Source of the DNA: Planctomycetota bacterium
GTDB lineage: Bacteria; Planctomycetota; UBA1135; GCA-002686595
Reading direction: 5' to 3'
Assembly: GCA_002686265.1 (NCBI GenBank)
Contig: NZBA01000135.1
Span: 124,001 to 188,000 of the forward strand
DNA length: 64,000 bases
The translations under genes and the position numbers were made by a program. The notes under the pieces were generated by a model. That model saw only the letters and a program-made list of their open reading frames with translations, was not told the origin of the DNA and ran no database searches. Shown piece by piece: positions 8,487-16,557 of this stretch. Within the stretch, counting starts at the first letter, position 1, and each line of letters begins with the position of its first letter.

Positions 8487-9247
8487 GCGAAGAGCTCCGG
8501 CCACGTCTCGCGCACCGCCGCAGCGGTCAGCTCGGCGAGGCGCTCGATCAACTCCTCTCCCTCCGCCACGCTGGCCGCCGCGGGATCTCCGCAGTAGGCG
8601 TGATCGGCGCCCACCTCGCGGAAGCTCGAGGCGCCGGCCTTCATCTTCTCCAGCAGTCCCACCGAGACCGCGGGCAGGCATCGGCGCTCCTCGTCGCGCA
8701 CGCCTTCGGGGTCCGCCGCCAGGACGATGCTCGACTCATAGCGCCCGGCGTGGCAGTCGCCGCCGGCGAACTCGCCGCCGATCCGCTGCGCCCAGGCGCG
8801 GCGCGTGTTGTCGGCGAAGACCACCTGGGCCTCGCCCGCCGCACGGCGGGGATGATCGAGGGCCACGCCGCGCAGGATCTCGATGTGCTCCGGCTCGAGG
8901 TGGCCGTTCACGAAGACGATCTGGAGTACGCCATCCTGCTCGAGAGAGAGGACGATGTCCTCCAGGAACGCCCACAGGGTTCCTGGGCGCAGGCTGATCT
9001 TGCCGGAGAAGCCCTCGGTCCAGCGCGTGATGCCGTAGGACAGCGCGGGCAAGACCAGAACAGAGAGCCCCGCCTCCTCCAAGAGCTCGGCGGCGCGGCG
9101 CGCCTGGGCCTCGGCGATCGTCACGTCCGTGTCCAGGGGAAGGTGCGGGCCGTGGGGCTCGGTGCTGCCGACGGGCAGAATGGCCACGCTACGCTCCCCG
9201 AAAAGCGGCTCCGCCTCGGGCCAGGTACACTTCGCGAGATCGGTCAT
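8483..9247 (-). CDS. Creatininase-family metal-dependent amidohydrolase
   Basis: 254 residues. The family hydrolyses cyclic amides or formamides using a two-metal site. Ligand motifs are visible: PVGSTEPHGPHLPLDTD near residues 26-42 (Glu, His and Asp ligands), FVNGHLEPEH and GGDCHAGRYES. Start ATG at 9247-9245; the open frame upstream overlaps the CoA ligase and was rejected. In this operon the neighbours are an aryl-CoA ligase and a thioesterase, and a kynureninase-like gene is 6 kb away. I therefore suggest that it could deformylate N-formylkynurenine or a similar formamide. That function is inferred from context only; creatininase or another amide hydrolase is possible. Confidence 0.87.
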   Translation of the reverse strand: MTDLAKCTWPEAEPLFGERSVAILPVGSTEPHGPHLPLDTDVTIAEAQARRAAELLEEAGLSVLVLPALSYGITRWTEGFSGKISLRPGTLWAFLEDIVLSLEQDGVLQIVFVNGHLEPEHIEILRGVALDHPRRAAGEAQVVFADNTRRAWAQRIGGEFAGGDCHAGRYESSIVLAADPEGVRDEERRCLPAVSVGLLEKMKAGASSFREVGADHAYCGDPAAASVAEGEELIERLAELTAAAVRETWPELFA

Positions 9248-9270
9248 GGTCGGGGGAGTATAGAGACTCC

Positions 9271-10839
9271 CTACTCGAGCTTCGCACGCGCGATCTTCCC
9301 ACGGTCGTTCTTCGGCAGCTCTCCGCGCCACTCGTACCAGCGCGGGTACTTGTAGGGCGCGAGTCGCTGCTTGAGGTGCGCCGTGAGCGCCGCGGCCGTC
9401 TCGTCGTCGCCGCGGGCTCCGGCGTCCAACACGACGAAGGCGAGAGGCTTGACCATCCCCGCCTCGTCTTCCCGGCCCACGACACAGACCTCCCGCACAG
9501 CCTCGTGGGAGAGCAAGGCGTTCTCGATCTCCAGCGGCGAAACCCAGATGCCGCTGACCTTCAGAAGGTCGTCGCTGCGGCCCTCGTAGAAGTACAGCCC
9601 GCTCTCGTCCCGACGGAAGATGTCCGCACTGGTGCACCACTCGCCCTGGAAGGTCTCGCGGGACTTCTCGCGGTCACCCCAGTAGCACAGGGCCGTGGAA
9701 CCTCCACGCACACGCAGGCGTCCGGGTTCGCCGTCGGCCACCTCCTCGCCGTCGGGGTCGACGATGCGCGCCTCGTAGCCGGGCACGATGCGGCCGAGGC
9801 TGCCGGGGACGACCTCCCCCGGTCGGTTGGAGATGTAGATGTGGAACATCTCGGCCGAGCCGATGCCATCGAGGATCTCGACTCGCGCGCGCTCCATCCA
9901 GCGCCGGTAGAGCTCGGGCGGCAACGCCTCTCCCGCCGACAGGCACACGCGCAGGCTCGAGAGATCGACGGTGTCGCACCGCGGCGACGCCAGCATGTTG
10001 TTGAACATGGTGGGCACGCAGGTCAGCAGGGTCGGCCGGAAGCGCTCGATGTGGTCGAAGAGGGCGTCGGCGGTCGAACGGCCTGGGAACAGCACGGCGG
10101 AGGCGCCGACGCGGAAGGGGAACATCAGGTTCGTCCCGGTCGCGTACCCGAAGAAGAGCTTGGGCACCGACAGGCAGACGTCGCCCTCCTCGTAGCCGAC
10201 CACGCCCAGAGCGTAGTGCTCGGTGTTCCAGGCGAAGTCGGCGTGGGAGTGGACGCAGGCCTTGGGCTTGCCTGTGGAGCCGGAGGTGAATAGCCAGCCG
10301 GCGAGATCGCCGGGTCCGGTGGGCTCGGTCTCGGCCTCGGGTGCGGCGGGATCCTCGGCGGCGAGGGCGCCCTCCCAAGAGCCGAACCCCCCGGTCTCCC
10401 CGCCGACGACGAGCACCTCCTCGCACCAGCGCCCTCGCTCGACGGCGGGAGCGAGCTCGCCGAGGATGCTCTCGTGGGCGATGACGACGCGGGCCTTGGA
10501 GTAGGCGAGGTAGTGTTCGAGGTCGCCGCGCTTGAGCAGCGGGTTGACCATGGCGAAGACGGCCCCGGCGCGCAGGATCCCGAACCAGGCCTCGGCGAAC
10601 TCGAAGCCGTCGGGGAGCAGGAGCAACACACGCTCCTCGGGGCGCACGCCGCGCCGGCGCAGGGCCGCGGCGACGCGCCGGGAGCGATCAACGAGCTGGG
10701 CGTAGGTTTGGGACTCCCCGCCGCAGTGGAGCGCCGGCTTGTCCTCGCGGCCCTCCTCGAGGTTGTGGTCGAGGAAGTACTCGCACAGATTGAAGCGCTC
10801 CGGCCACGATGGGAGGGTGTCCTGGAGATCGTCGGGCAT
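9271..10839 (-). CDS. Benzoate-CoA ligase family protein (AMP-forming aryl-CoA synthetase)
   Basis: Activates an aromatic acid with ATP and CoA, probably 2-aminobenzoate given its neighbours. The 522-residue product has the adenylation motifs LFTSGSTGKPKACVHSH (A3), the VPKLFFGYATGTNLMFPF segment typical of benzoate-CoA ligases, GIGSAEMFHIYISNRPG, the EGRSDDLLKVSGIWVSP hinge (A8) and a C-terminal PKNDRGKIARAKL with the catalytic lysine. It is the first gene of the operon running to metF, with 23 bp to the creatininase. It diverges from the coiled-coil gene at 11096; the 256 bp between them contain a TATACT hexamer at 10960 that could be a -10 box for that gene, without a clear -35. Confidence 0.92.
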   Translation of the reverse strand: MPDDLQDTLPSWPERFNLCEYFLDHNLEEGREDKPALHCGGESQTYAQLVDRSRRVAAALRRRGVRPEERVLLLLPDGFEFAEAWFGILRAGAVFAMVNPLLKRGDLEHYLAYSKARVVIAHESILGELAPAVERGRWCEEVLVVGGETGGFGSWEGALAAEDPAAPEAETEPTGPGDLAGWLFTSGSTGKPKACVHSHADFAWNTEHYALGVVGYEEGDVCLSVPKLFFGYATGTNLMFPFRVGASAVLFPGRSTADALFDHIERFRPTLLTCVPTMFNNMLASPRCDTVDLSSLRVCLSAGEALPPELYRRWMERARVEILDGIGSAEMFHIYISNRPGEVVPGSLGRIVPGYEARIVDPDGEEVADGEPGRLRVRGGSTALCYWGDREKSRETFQGEWCTSADIFRRDESGLYFYEGRSDDLLKVSGIWVSPLEIENALLSHEAVREVCVVGREDEAGMVKPLAFVVLDAGARGDDETAAALTAHLKQRLAPYKYPRWYEWRGELPKNDRGKIARAKLE

Positions 10840-11095
10840 CGCGGGGAGAGGATACCGCTAGCGGGCGTATCAGGCGGCGCGGCCACGGCCTTCGGGGACA
10901 CTTTCTTGCATTTCCGCGGGTCCCGGTCGGTGGACACCTGTTGCGCGGGGTGGACCGTCTATACTGCTCCCTGGGGGTTTGGAGGGCCCCCGAGGCTCCC
11001 GGCCGAGACCGCCGCTGCGCCGAAGGTACCCTGCCAACCCAGCTACCCCGCGAGAGCACACTCCCGCTCTCCCCTTTTCACCGAGAGGCCTTCCC

Positions 11096-11848
11096 ATGAA
11101 CTCCATCTCCCTCGTCTCCATCGGCGCCGCCGTCCTGGCCGGTTCCGCCGCCGCCGCGATCACCAGCGCCATCCTCTCTCCGGACGGGCAGGGTACGCGA
11201 GCTCTCGTCGTCGGTGGCGAGCCCGACCTCGCTGGATTGCAAGGTGAGGTCGACGATCTGCGAACCCGAAACGAAGACCTTGCTCTCAGGCTCGCCCAGC
11301 TCGAAGGCTCGGTTGCCCTCGGCGGGTCCCGGGCCCCGGCCGACGCTCCCGACTTGACGGTGCTCCGGGAGCGTGTGGATCAATTGGTCGCGGCCACGAC
11401 CGAGGACGGGCCGGTGGTCGTCACGGCCCAGCTGCGCTCGGGGGTCACCGCGGTGCTCGACGAGATCAAGCTACAGGAGGATCAGGAGCGCGAAGTCCGG
11501 CGTCAAGAGGCGCGCGATCGGCGCATGGACCAGCAGATCGAGCGTCTCTCCGAGCGCCTGGGCCTCGACTCCGCCCAGGCCACGGACATGCGGGCGGTCC
11601 TGGTCGAGCAAGACCTCGCGCGCGAGGAGATCTTCGCTACCGCACGGGAGTTCGGTGATCGCGAAGGTGTCGGCGATCTTCTGGGAGGCCTGAAGGAGGA
11701 GACGCTGTTGTCCCTCTCCCAGATCCTGACCCCCGACCAGCTCGAGCGGTACAGCGAGCAGACCTCCGACCGCAACCGCCGGGGAAGCGACCGCGCGCGC
11801 GGAGGCAACAACAACGGCGGCGGTCGACGCGGCGGCGGCGCGAACTGA
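11096..11848 (+). CDS. Membrane-anchored coiled-coil protein with a Gly/Asn/Arg-rich tail (paralogue of 27219-27980)
   Basis: 250 residues. One N-terminal membrane segment or uncleaved signal (about residues 4-25), then a heptad-rich region (LQGEVDDLRTRNEDLALRL). A conserved helical block follows: RRMDQQIERLSERLGLD, ARE, LKEETLLSLSQILTPDQLERY. The protein ends in a GGNNNGGGRRGGG-type tail. The block and the tail match the protein at 27219-27980, where they read DRMDQRMEELSTKLGLD and LAEVLTPQQLETY. The L-T-x-x-Q-L-E-x-Y phrase recalls Spy/CpxP-like LTxxQ motifs, so a periplasmic sensing or chaperone role is possible but unproven. The ATG at 11096 places the signal at the N-terminus; the longer open frame upstream does not look coding. 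Confidence 0.8.
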   Translation: MNSISLVSIGAAVLAGSAAAAITSAILSPDGQGTRALVVGGEPDLAGLQGEVDDLRTRNEDLALRLAQLEGSVALGGSRAPADAPDLTVLRERVDQLVAATTEDGPVVVTAQLRSGVTAVLDEIKLQEDQEREVRRQEARDRRMDQQIERLSERLGLDSAQATDMRAVLVEQDLAREEIFATAREFGDREGVGDLLGGLKEETLLSLSQILTPDQLERYSEQTSDRNRRGSDRARGGNNNGGGRRGGGAN

Positions 11849-11903
11849 CCGGCGGGCGGGCGCACGCGCCCCACGCGGGCTCACGCGCCGGGTGCGCCCC
11901 AAC

Positions 11904-12194
11904 CTAGCGACCGAGCAGCGCAGCGGAGATCGCGTTCCACTCCTCGGCGAGGGGCGTGGTGCAGGACGTGCGGGCGCAGCGGTCGTACCAGTAGCGGGCG
12001 TTGGATTGGTCGCCCTCCTTGCGGTGCAGGTAGGCGTGGACCCAAGCGGCCTCGGGTCCCTCGATGACCTGCACGGTGCGGTGAGCCGCGTCCCAGTCAC
12101 CGCGGGCGTCGAGGGCAAGGGCCTCGAGAGGGCCGGAGACGGAAGGAAGCTCGCCCCCTGCCGCCAAGGACGCCTTGAACGCCTCCAGGTTCAC
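11904..12194 (-). CDS. Small conserved hypothetical protein, single helical-repeat-like
   Basis: 96 residues, no signal peptide. It reads as a helical hairpin protein: LEALALDARGDWDAAHRTVQ, then AWVHAYLHRKEGD and NARYWYDRCA, resembling one TPR-like unit. I recognise it as a conserved bacterial hypothetical pattern but know no function. The start is a GTG at 12194-12192 that overlaps the TGA of the quinone oxidoreductase (GTGA), so it is probably translationally coupled to that gene. Confidence 0.72.
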   Translation of the reverse strand: MNLEAFKASLAAGGELPSVSGPLEALALDARGDWDAAHRTVQVIEGPEAAWVHAYLHRKEGDQSNARYWYDRCARTSCTTPLAEEWNAISAALLGR

Positions 12195-13180
12195 GAGCCT
12201 GCCCCCGGAGGGATGAGCACGGTCGAGCCCACCGTCTCGCGCCGCTCCAAGGCACGGTGGGCCGCGGCGGCCTCGCGGAGGCCGAAGCGCTGCTCCACGC
12301 GGCAGCGGAGCACGCCGGAGACGAGCAGGGCCACGAACTCCTCGAAGCCGGCCACCAGATCCTCGCGCGCGGCGGAGTAGTCCATCAGGGACGGACGAGT
12401 GATGATCAAGGAACCGCGGGACGCCAACTCACCCAGAGAGAAGTCCCCCACCGGACCCGACGATTGGCCGAAGCTGACCATCATCCCCATGGGGCGCAGG
12501 CAGTCGAGGGAGCGAGTGAAGGTGGCCGCGCCGACCGAGTCGTACACGACGTCGATCCCACGTCCGTCGGTCAGCTCCCGCACACGCGCGGCGAAGTCCT
12601 CGCGGGTGTAGACGATGGGGTGGTCGCAGCCGTCCTCCGCGGCGCGCGCGGCCTTCTCGTCGCTCCCCACGGTACCGATCACCCGCGCGCCGAGGTGCGC
12701 GGCCCACTGGCAGACGAGCGAACCGACGCCGCCCGCGGCCGCGTGGACCAGGATCGTCTGGCCGCGTTGGACCGGAAACGTTCGCCGCAACAGGTAGTGC
12801 GCGGTCAAGCCCTTGAGCGTCGAACCCGCGGCCAACTCGTCGTCGATCTGTGCCGGCAGCTTCAACAGGCGGTCGGCGGGCAGGACGCGCGCCTCGCTGT
12901 AGGCACCGAGCGGCCGACAGGCGTAGGCCACCCGGTCGCCCACGGCGAGGTCGCTCACCGCCTCGCCGACCTCCTCCACGACCCCCGCCGCCTCGATGCC
13001 GGGTACGAAGGGATAGCCCGGGGGCGGGTAGAGAGCCGTGCGGAAGTAGACGTCGATGAAGTTGAGCCCCACCGCCGTGTGCCGCACGAGGGCCTCGCCG
13101 CGCCCTGGCTCCCCCGGCGCGCACGCCTCCCATCGCAAGACCTCGGCCCCGCCCGGCTCGTGTACTCGAATGCAGTGCAT
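12191..13180 (-). CDS. NADPH:quinone oxidoreductase, zeta-crystallin-like medium-chain dehydrogenase
   Basis: 329 residues, zinc-independent MDR family. It carries the GroES-like N-terminal domain (GLNFIDVYFRTALYP, PGIEAAGVVEEVG, GDRVAY) and a Rossmann domain with the AAAGGVGS dinucleotide motif, then IGTVGSDEKAARAAEDG, DVVYDSVG and a C-terminal AAAAHRALERRETVGSTVL. It reduces quinones or enones using NADPH in the cytoplasm. The ATG at 13180-13178 was chosen over the longer frame because MHCIRVHEPGGAEVL is the typical family start. Forms a two-gene unit with the downstream small protein. Confidence 0.93.
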   Translation of the reverse strand: MHCIRVHEPGGAEVLRWEACAPGEPGRGEALVRHTAVGLNFIDVYFRTALYPPPGYPFVPGIEAAGVVEEVGEAVSDLAVGDRVAYACRPLGAYSEARVLPADRLLKLPAQIDDELAAGSTLKGLTAHYLLRRTFPVQRGQTILVHAAAGGVGSLVCQWAAHLGARVIGTVGSDEKAARAAEDGCDHPIVYTREDFAARVRELTDGRGIDVVYDSVGAATFTRSLDCLRPMGMMVSFGQSSGPVGDFSLGELASRGSLIITRPSLMDYSAAREDLVAGFEEFVALLVSGVLRCRVEQRFGLREAAAAHRALERRETVGSTVLIPPGAGS

Positions 13181-13238
13181 GGACCCTCTCGCTGCCACCA
13201 GGAACCGCCTCCTCCCGATCTCAGGGAGGGCAGGATGA

Positions 13239-13982
13239 TTGCCTATCGAGCTCCCCGACGCCATTCGCCGCCTCCCTCACTACCTCATCTCCTTCGCCCT
13301 CGCATCGGCGTGCCCCACCGGCACCCAGACGCCCCTCTCGGAGTCGGCGGAGCTCGTGCCGCTCAACCCCGACAACCAGCACCAGCTCGGCCTGGACGTT
13401 TCGATCGACGGCGACACCCTGATCGTCGGCGCGCCCGAGGCCGGAGTGCTCTCGCGCGGCTGGCTGTACGCCTACCGGCACGACGGTGCGGCGAGGCAGC
13501 TCGAGGAGAAGCTCACGACCTTCACCCCTCAAGGCCACCAACTAGGCAAGCGCCTGTCGATGTTCGACGCCACCGTGATCGTCGGCGGCAGGGACAACGC
13601 CTACGCCTTCGTCCGTAATGGAGACGGTTGGAGCCTTGAGGACTACCTACCCCACCCACAACTCATCTCGCACTAGGCGACCGACGTCTCCCTCAGCAGG
13701 GACATCGCCGTGGTGTGCGAGAACAACCTCCTCGCCGGCGACGCGGCCGGGGCTGCCGTATTCGGTGATGGGCTGCGCTGCATCGGCGGGCAACTCGCAC
13801 GGTTGGGCACGCGCGTCCCCGGTAGCGACGGTGCCACGGCCTGGGCGCCCGGCCTGGCGCCTCCGGGCGGCTGGGCACCGGGAGACCAGCAAACCCTCCA
13901 GGCCCTCTACCGCGATCCGGGCGGACCCTGCGGCGCGGGCTCAAACCTCTCCAACGCCCTCACGATCACCTTCGCGCCGTGA
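13239..13982 (+). pseudogene. Decayed FG-GAP repeat protein: in-frame TAG plus apparent internal deletion
   Basis: Reading from a TTG at 13239, the frame encodes FG-GAP-like repeats (QLGLDVSIDGDTLIVGAP and LGKRLSMFDATVIVGG). It is cut by TAG at 13674-13676, then continues in the same frame to 13982 with another repeat remnant (TDVSLSRDIAVVCENN). It ends with FGDGLRCIGGQLARLG...LSNALTITFAP. That end is homologous to the C-terminus of the intact FG-GAP protein at 33554-35284 (FGDGFRCVGGTVFRLG...LSDALSGTFSP). The linker of some 50 residues that precedes this domain in the intact paralogue is missing here. Stop plus deletion plus poor start (a TGA immediately precedes the TTG) indicate a pseudogene. 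It converges on the kinase gene with 5 bp between stops. Confidence 0.7.
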
Positions 13983-13987
13983 GCCGC

Positions 13988-14845
13988 CTAGAGCGCCGCC
14001 AGGCGCTCGGCGAACTCCGTGGTCGAGGAGTACCGCTCGCGCCGATCGGTCATCAGCCCACCGCGAATCATGTCCTCGAAGCCCCCGGGGAACTCGACTG
14101 TCGGCGCCCTCTCCGCGAACGTCGGCGGCTCTTTCGCCAGCTTGGCCTGGAAGACCTCCAAGAAGCTCACGCCCGCCCACGGCACGCAGCCGGCGGCCAG
14201 CTCGAAGAGGACCGTCGCCAGGTTGTAAATGTCAGACTGCACGTCCGGTGACTCCCCTCCGAACTGCTCGACCGGCGCGTAGTAGGGCGTGCCGATCAAG
14301 GCCGTCTTGTCGCCGAGGTGCTTGGCGCTCCACAGGCCGGGGGTGATCCCGCCGTCGATCAGCACCGGGCTCCCGCCTTCGCCGTCGACGTGGATCGTAT
14401 AGGGCTTGATGTCACCGTGGACTTGGCCGGCGGCGTGTATCGCCGCCAAGCCGTCGATCAGCTCGCTCGCGAGCTCGATCACCCCGCCTGCGGGCATGCG
14501 CTCGTTCTCGTTCAGCCAATCGCGCAGGGATTGATCGGGCGGGAAGGCCGTCGCGAGCACCAAGGTCCCATCCACGAGAGTCTCCACGCTCTTCACCGAG
14601 AGCACCGCGGGAGCATCGATCGCCCTCCACGCCTCCATCACACCCGCGAACTCGCCCGTTTGCTCTGTGTCCCCGAACAGGGCCGAAGGGAAAACCTGTA
14701 GCTCGCGGGTAGCGCCATCCTCTGCGTCGGTGACTTCGAAGGTCGCCGACATCCCGCCTTGGCGGTAAGAGCGAGTGATCTCCCAACGGTCGCAGACGAC
14801 CTTCCCGGGAACGAGATCGAAGAGAGACAGGCTGGTCTGGGCCAT
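13988..14845 (-). CDS. Hanks-type Ser/Thr protein kinase domain protein, probable pseudokinase
   Basis: 285 residues, a single kinase fold with no transmembrane segment. Recognisable subdomains are a glycine-loop-like QGGMSATFEV (29-38), a catalytic-loop HGDIKPYTI (143-151), a DGG in place of DFG (164-166), IGTPYYAPV for the APE region and the SDIYNLATVLFELAAG helix. Key residues are altered. The ATP-binding Lys of VAIK is Gln (ELQVF, residue 50), the catalytic-loop Asn is Thr, DFG is DGG and APE is APV. The HGD and DGG aspartates remain. It may bind rather than phosphorylate, or be an atypical active kinase. 131 bp separate it from the upstream kynureninase operon. Confidence 0.85.
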   Translation of the reverse strand: MAQTSLSLFDLVPGKVVCDRWEITRSYRQGGMSATFEVTDAEDGATRELQVFPSALFGDTEQTGEFAGVMEAWRAIDAPAVLSVKSVETLVDGTLVLATAFPPDQSLRDWLNENERMPAGGVIELASELIDGLAAIHAAGQVHGDIKPYTIHVDGEGGSPVLIDGGITPGLWSAKHLGDKTALIGTPYYAPVEQFGGESPDVQSDIYNLATVLFELAAGCVPWAGVSFLEVFQAKLAKEPPTFAERAPTVEFPGGFEDMIRGGLMTDRRERYSSTTEFAERLAAL

Positions 14846-14976
14846 CGGTGGATCCTGGGGGCAACGGGGACCGTCGGCGGCGCGGCTTCGGCGCCGGGGA
14901 ACGGGGCTCTGGAACCGCCCGCAACGATACTGAAGGCTGGCCCAGACTGCGACAGGCCCGCCGCGAAGCGAGCCGC

Positions 14977-16176
14977 TCAGTAGCTCCCGGCCCCGGCGGC
15001 GGCGTCTCGCCAGGCACCGCTCTCGCGCAACTCGCTCAGGTGAGCGGCGAACTCGTCGAGCTCCTCCGCGCGGGTGTAAAAATGCGGGCTGACCCGGATG
15101 CCCGCACCCGGACGGTGGTCGACGAGCATCCCGCGCTCCGCGAGGGCCGCCACGAAGGCCGTGCCGTCCTCATCCTCGTGCAGGCCGATCGTGAGGGTTC
15201 CGCCGCGCCGCTCTGGGTCGGCCACGCTGTTCACCTCGAAGCCGCGCTCGAGCATCCGCGCCCGCAGACCTTCGGTCAGGCTCACCGAGTGGGCGCGGAT
15301 GCGTTCCACGCCAGCCTCCAGGATGACCTCGTAGCCGGCGGTCGCCTGCAGCAGGGAAGCGACCGCCGGTGAGCCGTGCAGGAAGCGCTCGATGCCCGTG
15401 GCGTAGCGCTGCGGTCCGGTCTCGAAGACGAAGGGATCGGCGTGGGCCATCCAGCCGGTCACGCGCGGCTCGAGGCGCTCGATCAGGTCCGGACGGACGT
15501 ACAGATAACCCGCGCCCGGTCCGCCGCAGAGCCACTTGACCGAGCCACCGCAAACCATGTCGACGCCGAGGGCTGTGACGTCGAGAGGAACGGTCCCCAG
15601 CGACTGGTAGGTGTCTAGCAGAACGAGGGCGCCGACCTCGCGGGCGCGTGCGCAGATCGCCGCTGCGTCCTGCAGGTAGGAAGTCTTGAAGCACACGTGG
15701 CTGAGGGGAACGATCAACGTCTCTTCGTCGATGGCCTCGAGCATGCGCTCGGTCGGCACGTCGACCGAGCCGCCGCCGACCTCCACGATGCGCGCACCCG
15801 ACGGGCGCAGCCCTTCCCACACGTACATGTTGGTCGGGAAGTTCTGGTCGGAGTAGACGACCTTGTTGCGGCGGCCGGAGAAGTCGAGCGCCGAGGCCAC
15901 GACGCTCTGGATCACCGAGACGTTCTGGTGCATGGCGACCGTGTTCTCGGGCGCGTTCATGATGCGGCCGACGAGGTTCCCCACGTCCACCGGCGCGCTC
16001 CACCAGCCCTCGGCCCACGCGCGGACCCCGCGCTCGGCCCACTGGTCGGCGAAGCCGCCGAGCTTCTCGTACCCCCCGCGCGGCATCGCCCCGAGGCTGT
16101 GGGTCACCAGATACGTGCAGCGCTCCAGGATCGGAAAGCGGTCACGCCAGTCGTCGGGTCGCAGGGCGTCGGTCAT
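14977..16176 (-). CDS. Kynureninase-like PLP-dependent enzyme (aminotransferase class V fold)
   Basis: 399 residues. The PLP lysine lies in GGSVKWLCGGPGAGYLYV (about residue 224), closely matching the kynureninase 'SKWLCGGPG' signature. Other motifs are HQNVSVIQSV for cofactor phosphate binding, LLDTYQSLGTVPLDV with the PLP-ring Asp, and SHVCFKTSYLQD. Kynureninase cleaves kynurenine to anthranilate plus alanine. Its ATG overlaps the stop of the ferredoxin gene (ATGA), and it closes a six-gene operon with acyl-CoA-modifying enzymes, as expected if anthranilate is passed on to CoA-bound degradation. A related cysteine-desulfurase-like or other beta-lyase role cannot be excluded. Confidence 0.82.
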   Translation of the reverse strand: MTDALRPDDWRDRFPILERCTYLVTHSLGAMPRGGYEKLGGFADQWAERGVRAWAEGWWSAPVDVGNLVGRIMNAPENTVAMHQNVSVIQSVVASALDFSGRRNKVVYSDQNFPTNMYVWEGLRPSGARIVEVGGGSVDVPTERMLEAIDEETLIVPLSHVCFKTSYLQDAAAICARAREVGALVLLDTYQSLGTVPLDVTALGVDMVCGGSVKWLCGGPGAGYLYVRPDLIERLEPRVTGWMAHADPFVFETGPQRYATGIERFLHGSPAVASLLQATAGYEVILEAGVERIRAHSVSLTEGLRARMLERGFEVNSVADPERRGGTLTIGLHEDEDGTAFVAALAERGMLVDHRPGAGIRVSPHFYTRAEELDEFAAHLSELRESGAWRDAAAGAGSY

Positions 16177-16550
16177 CGGGAGAACGAGACCTCGTCGGGG
16201 GGAGGCGGCGCGTCGGGATCGATGCCGGTCAGGGCTTCGGGCGGCAGCACGAGACGCTCGACCGGACGGCCTCCGATCAGGTGCTGCTCAACGATCTCCT
16301 CCACGTCTTCGACCTCCACGCGCCCGTACCAGACGCCCCCGGGGTAGACGACGAGCGTGGCTCCCGCGGCGCACTGGTCGAGGCAGCCCGCCTTGTTCGC
16401 GCGCACGATGCGCTTGAGCCCGCGCTCGTGGATCGCGCGCTTGAAGGCCGAGGCGACCTCCAGTCCGCCGCGACCCGCACAGCAGCCGCGCGGGTCGTCT
16501 GCGGCGCGCTCGTTGGTGCAGATGAAGAGATGGTGGGTGAAGGCGGCCAT
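16173..16550 (-). CDS. Thioredoxin-like [2Fe-2S] ferredoxin
   Basis: 125 residues. It has the four-cysteine pattern of the thioredoxin-like ferredoxins: HLFICTNER near residue 11, RGCCAGRGG, and KAGCLDQCAAGATLVVYPGGVWYG. It is a soluble electron carrier, probably serving a redox enzyme of the same locus (the acyl-CoA dehydrogenase or the OYE-type reductase). The ATG at 16550-16548 sits 7 nt beyond the acyl-CoA dehydrogenase stop, and the gene's own stop overlaps the kynureninase start. The long open frame upstream is out of phase with real coding and was discarded. Confidence 0.92.
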   Translation of the reverse strand: MAAFTHHLFICTNERAADDPRGCCAGRGGLEVASAFKRAIHERGLKRIVRANKAGCLDQCAAGATLVVYPGGVWYGRVEVEDVEEIVEQHLIGGRPVERLVLPPEALTGIDPDAPPPPDEVSFSR

Positions 16551-16557
16551 GGCGTGA

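Noticed and set aside
236-13676. TAG recoding (for example pyrrolysine) to explain the two in-frame TAG codons
   Set aside because: Several intact genes here end with TAG at the expected family length (queC, mrp, the helicase, the kinase), and the FG-GAP gene with TAG also has a deletion, so decay is the simpler explanation.
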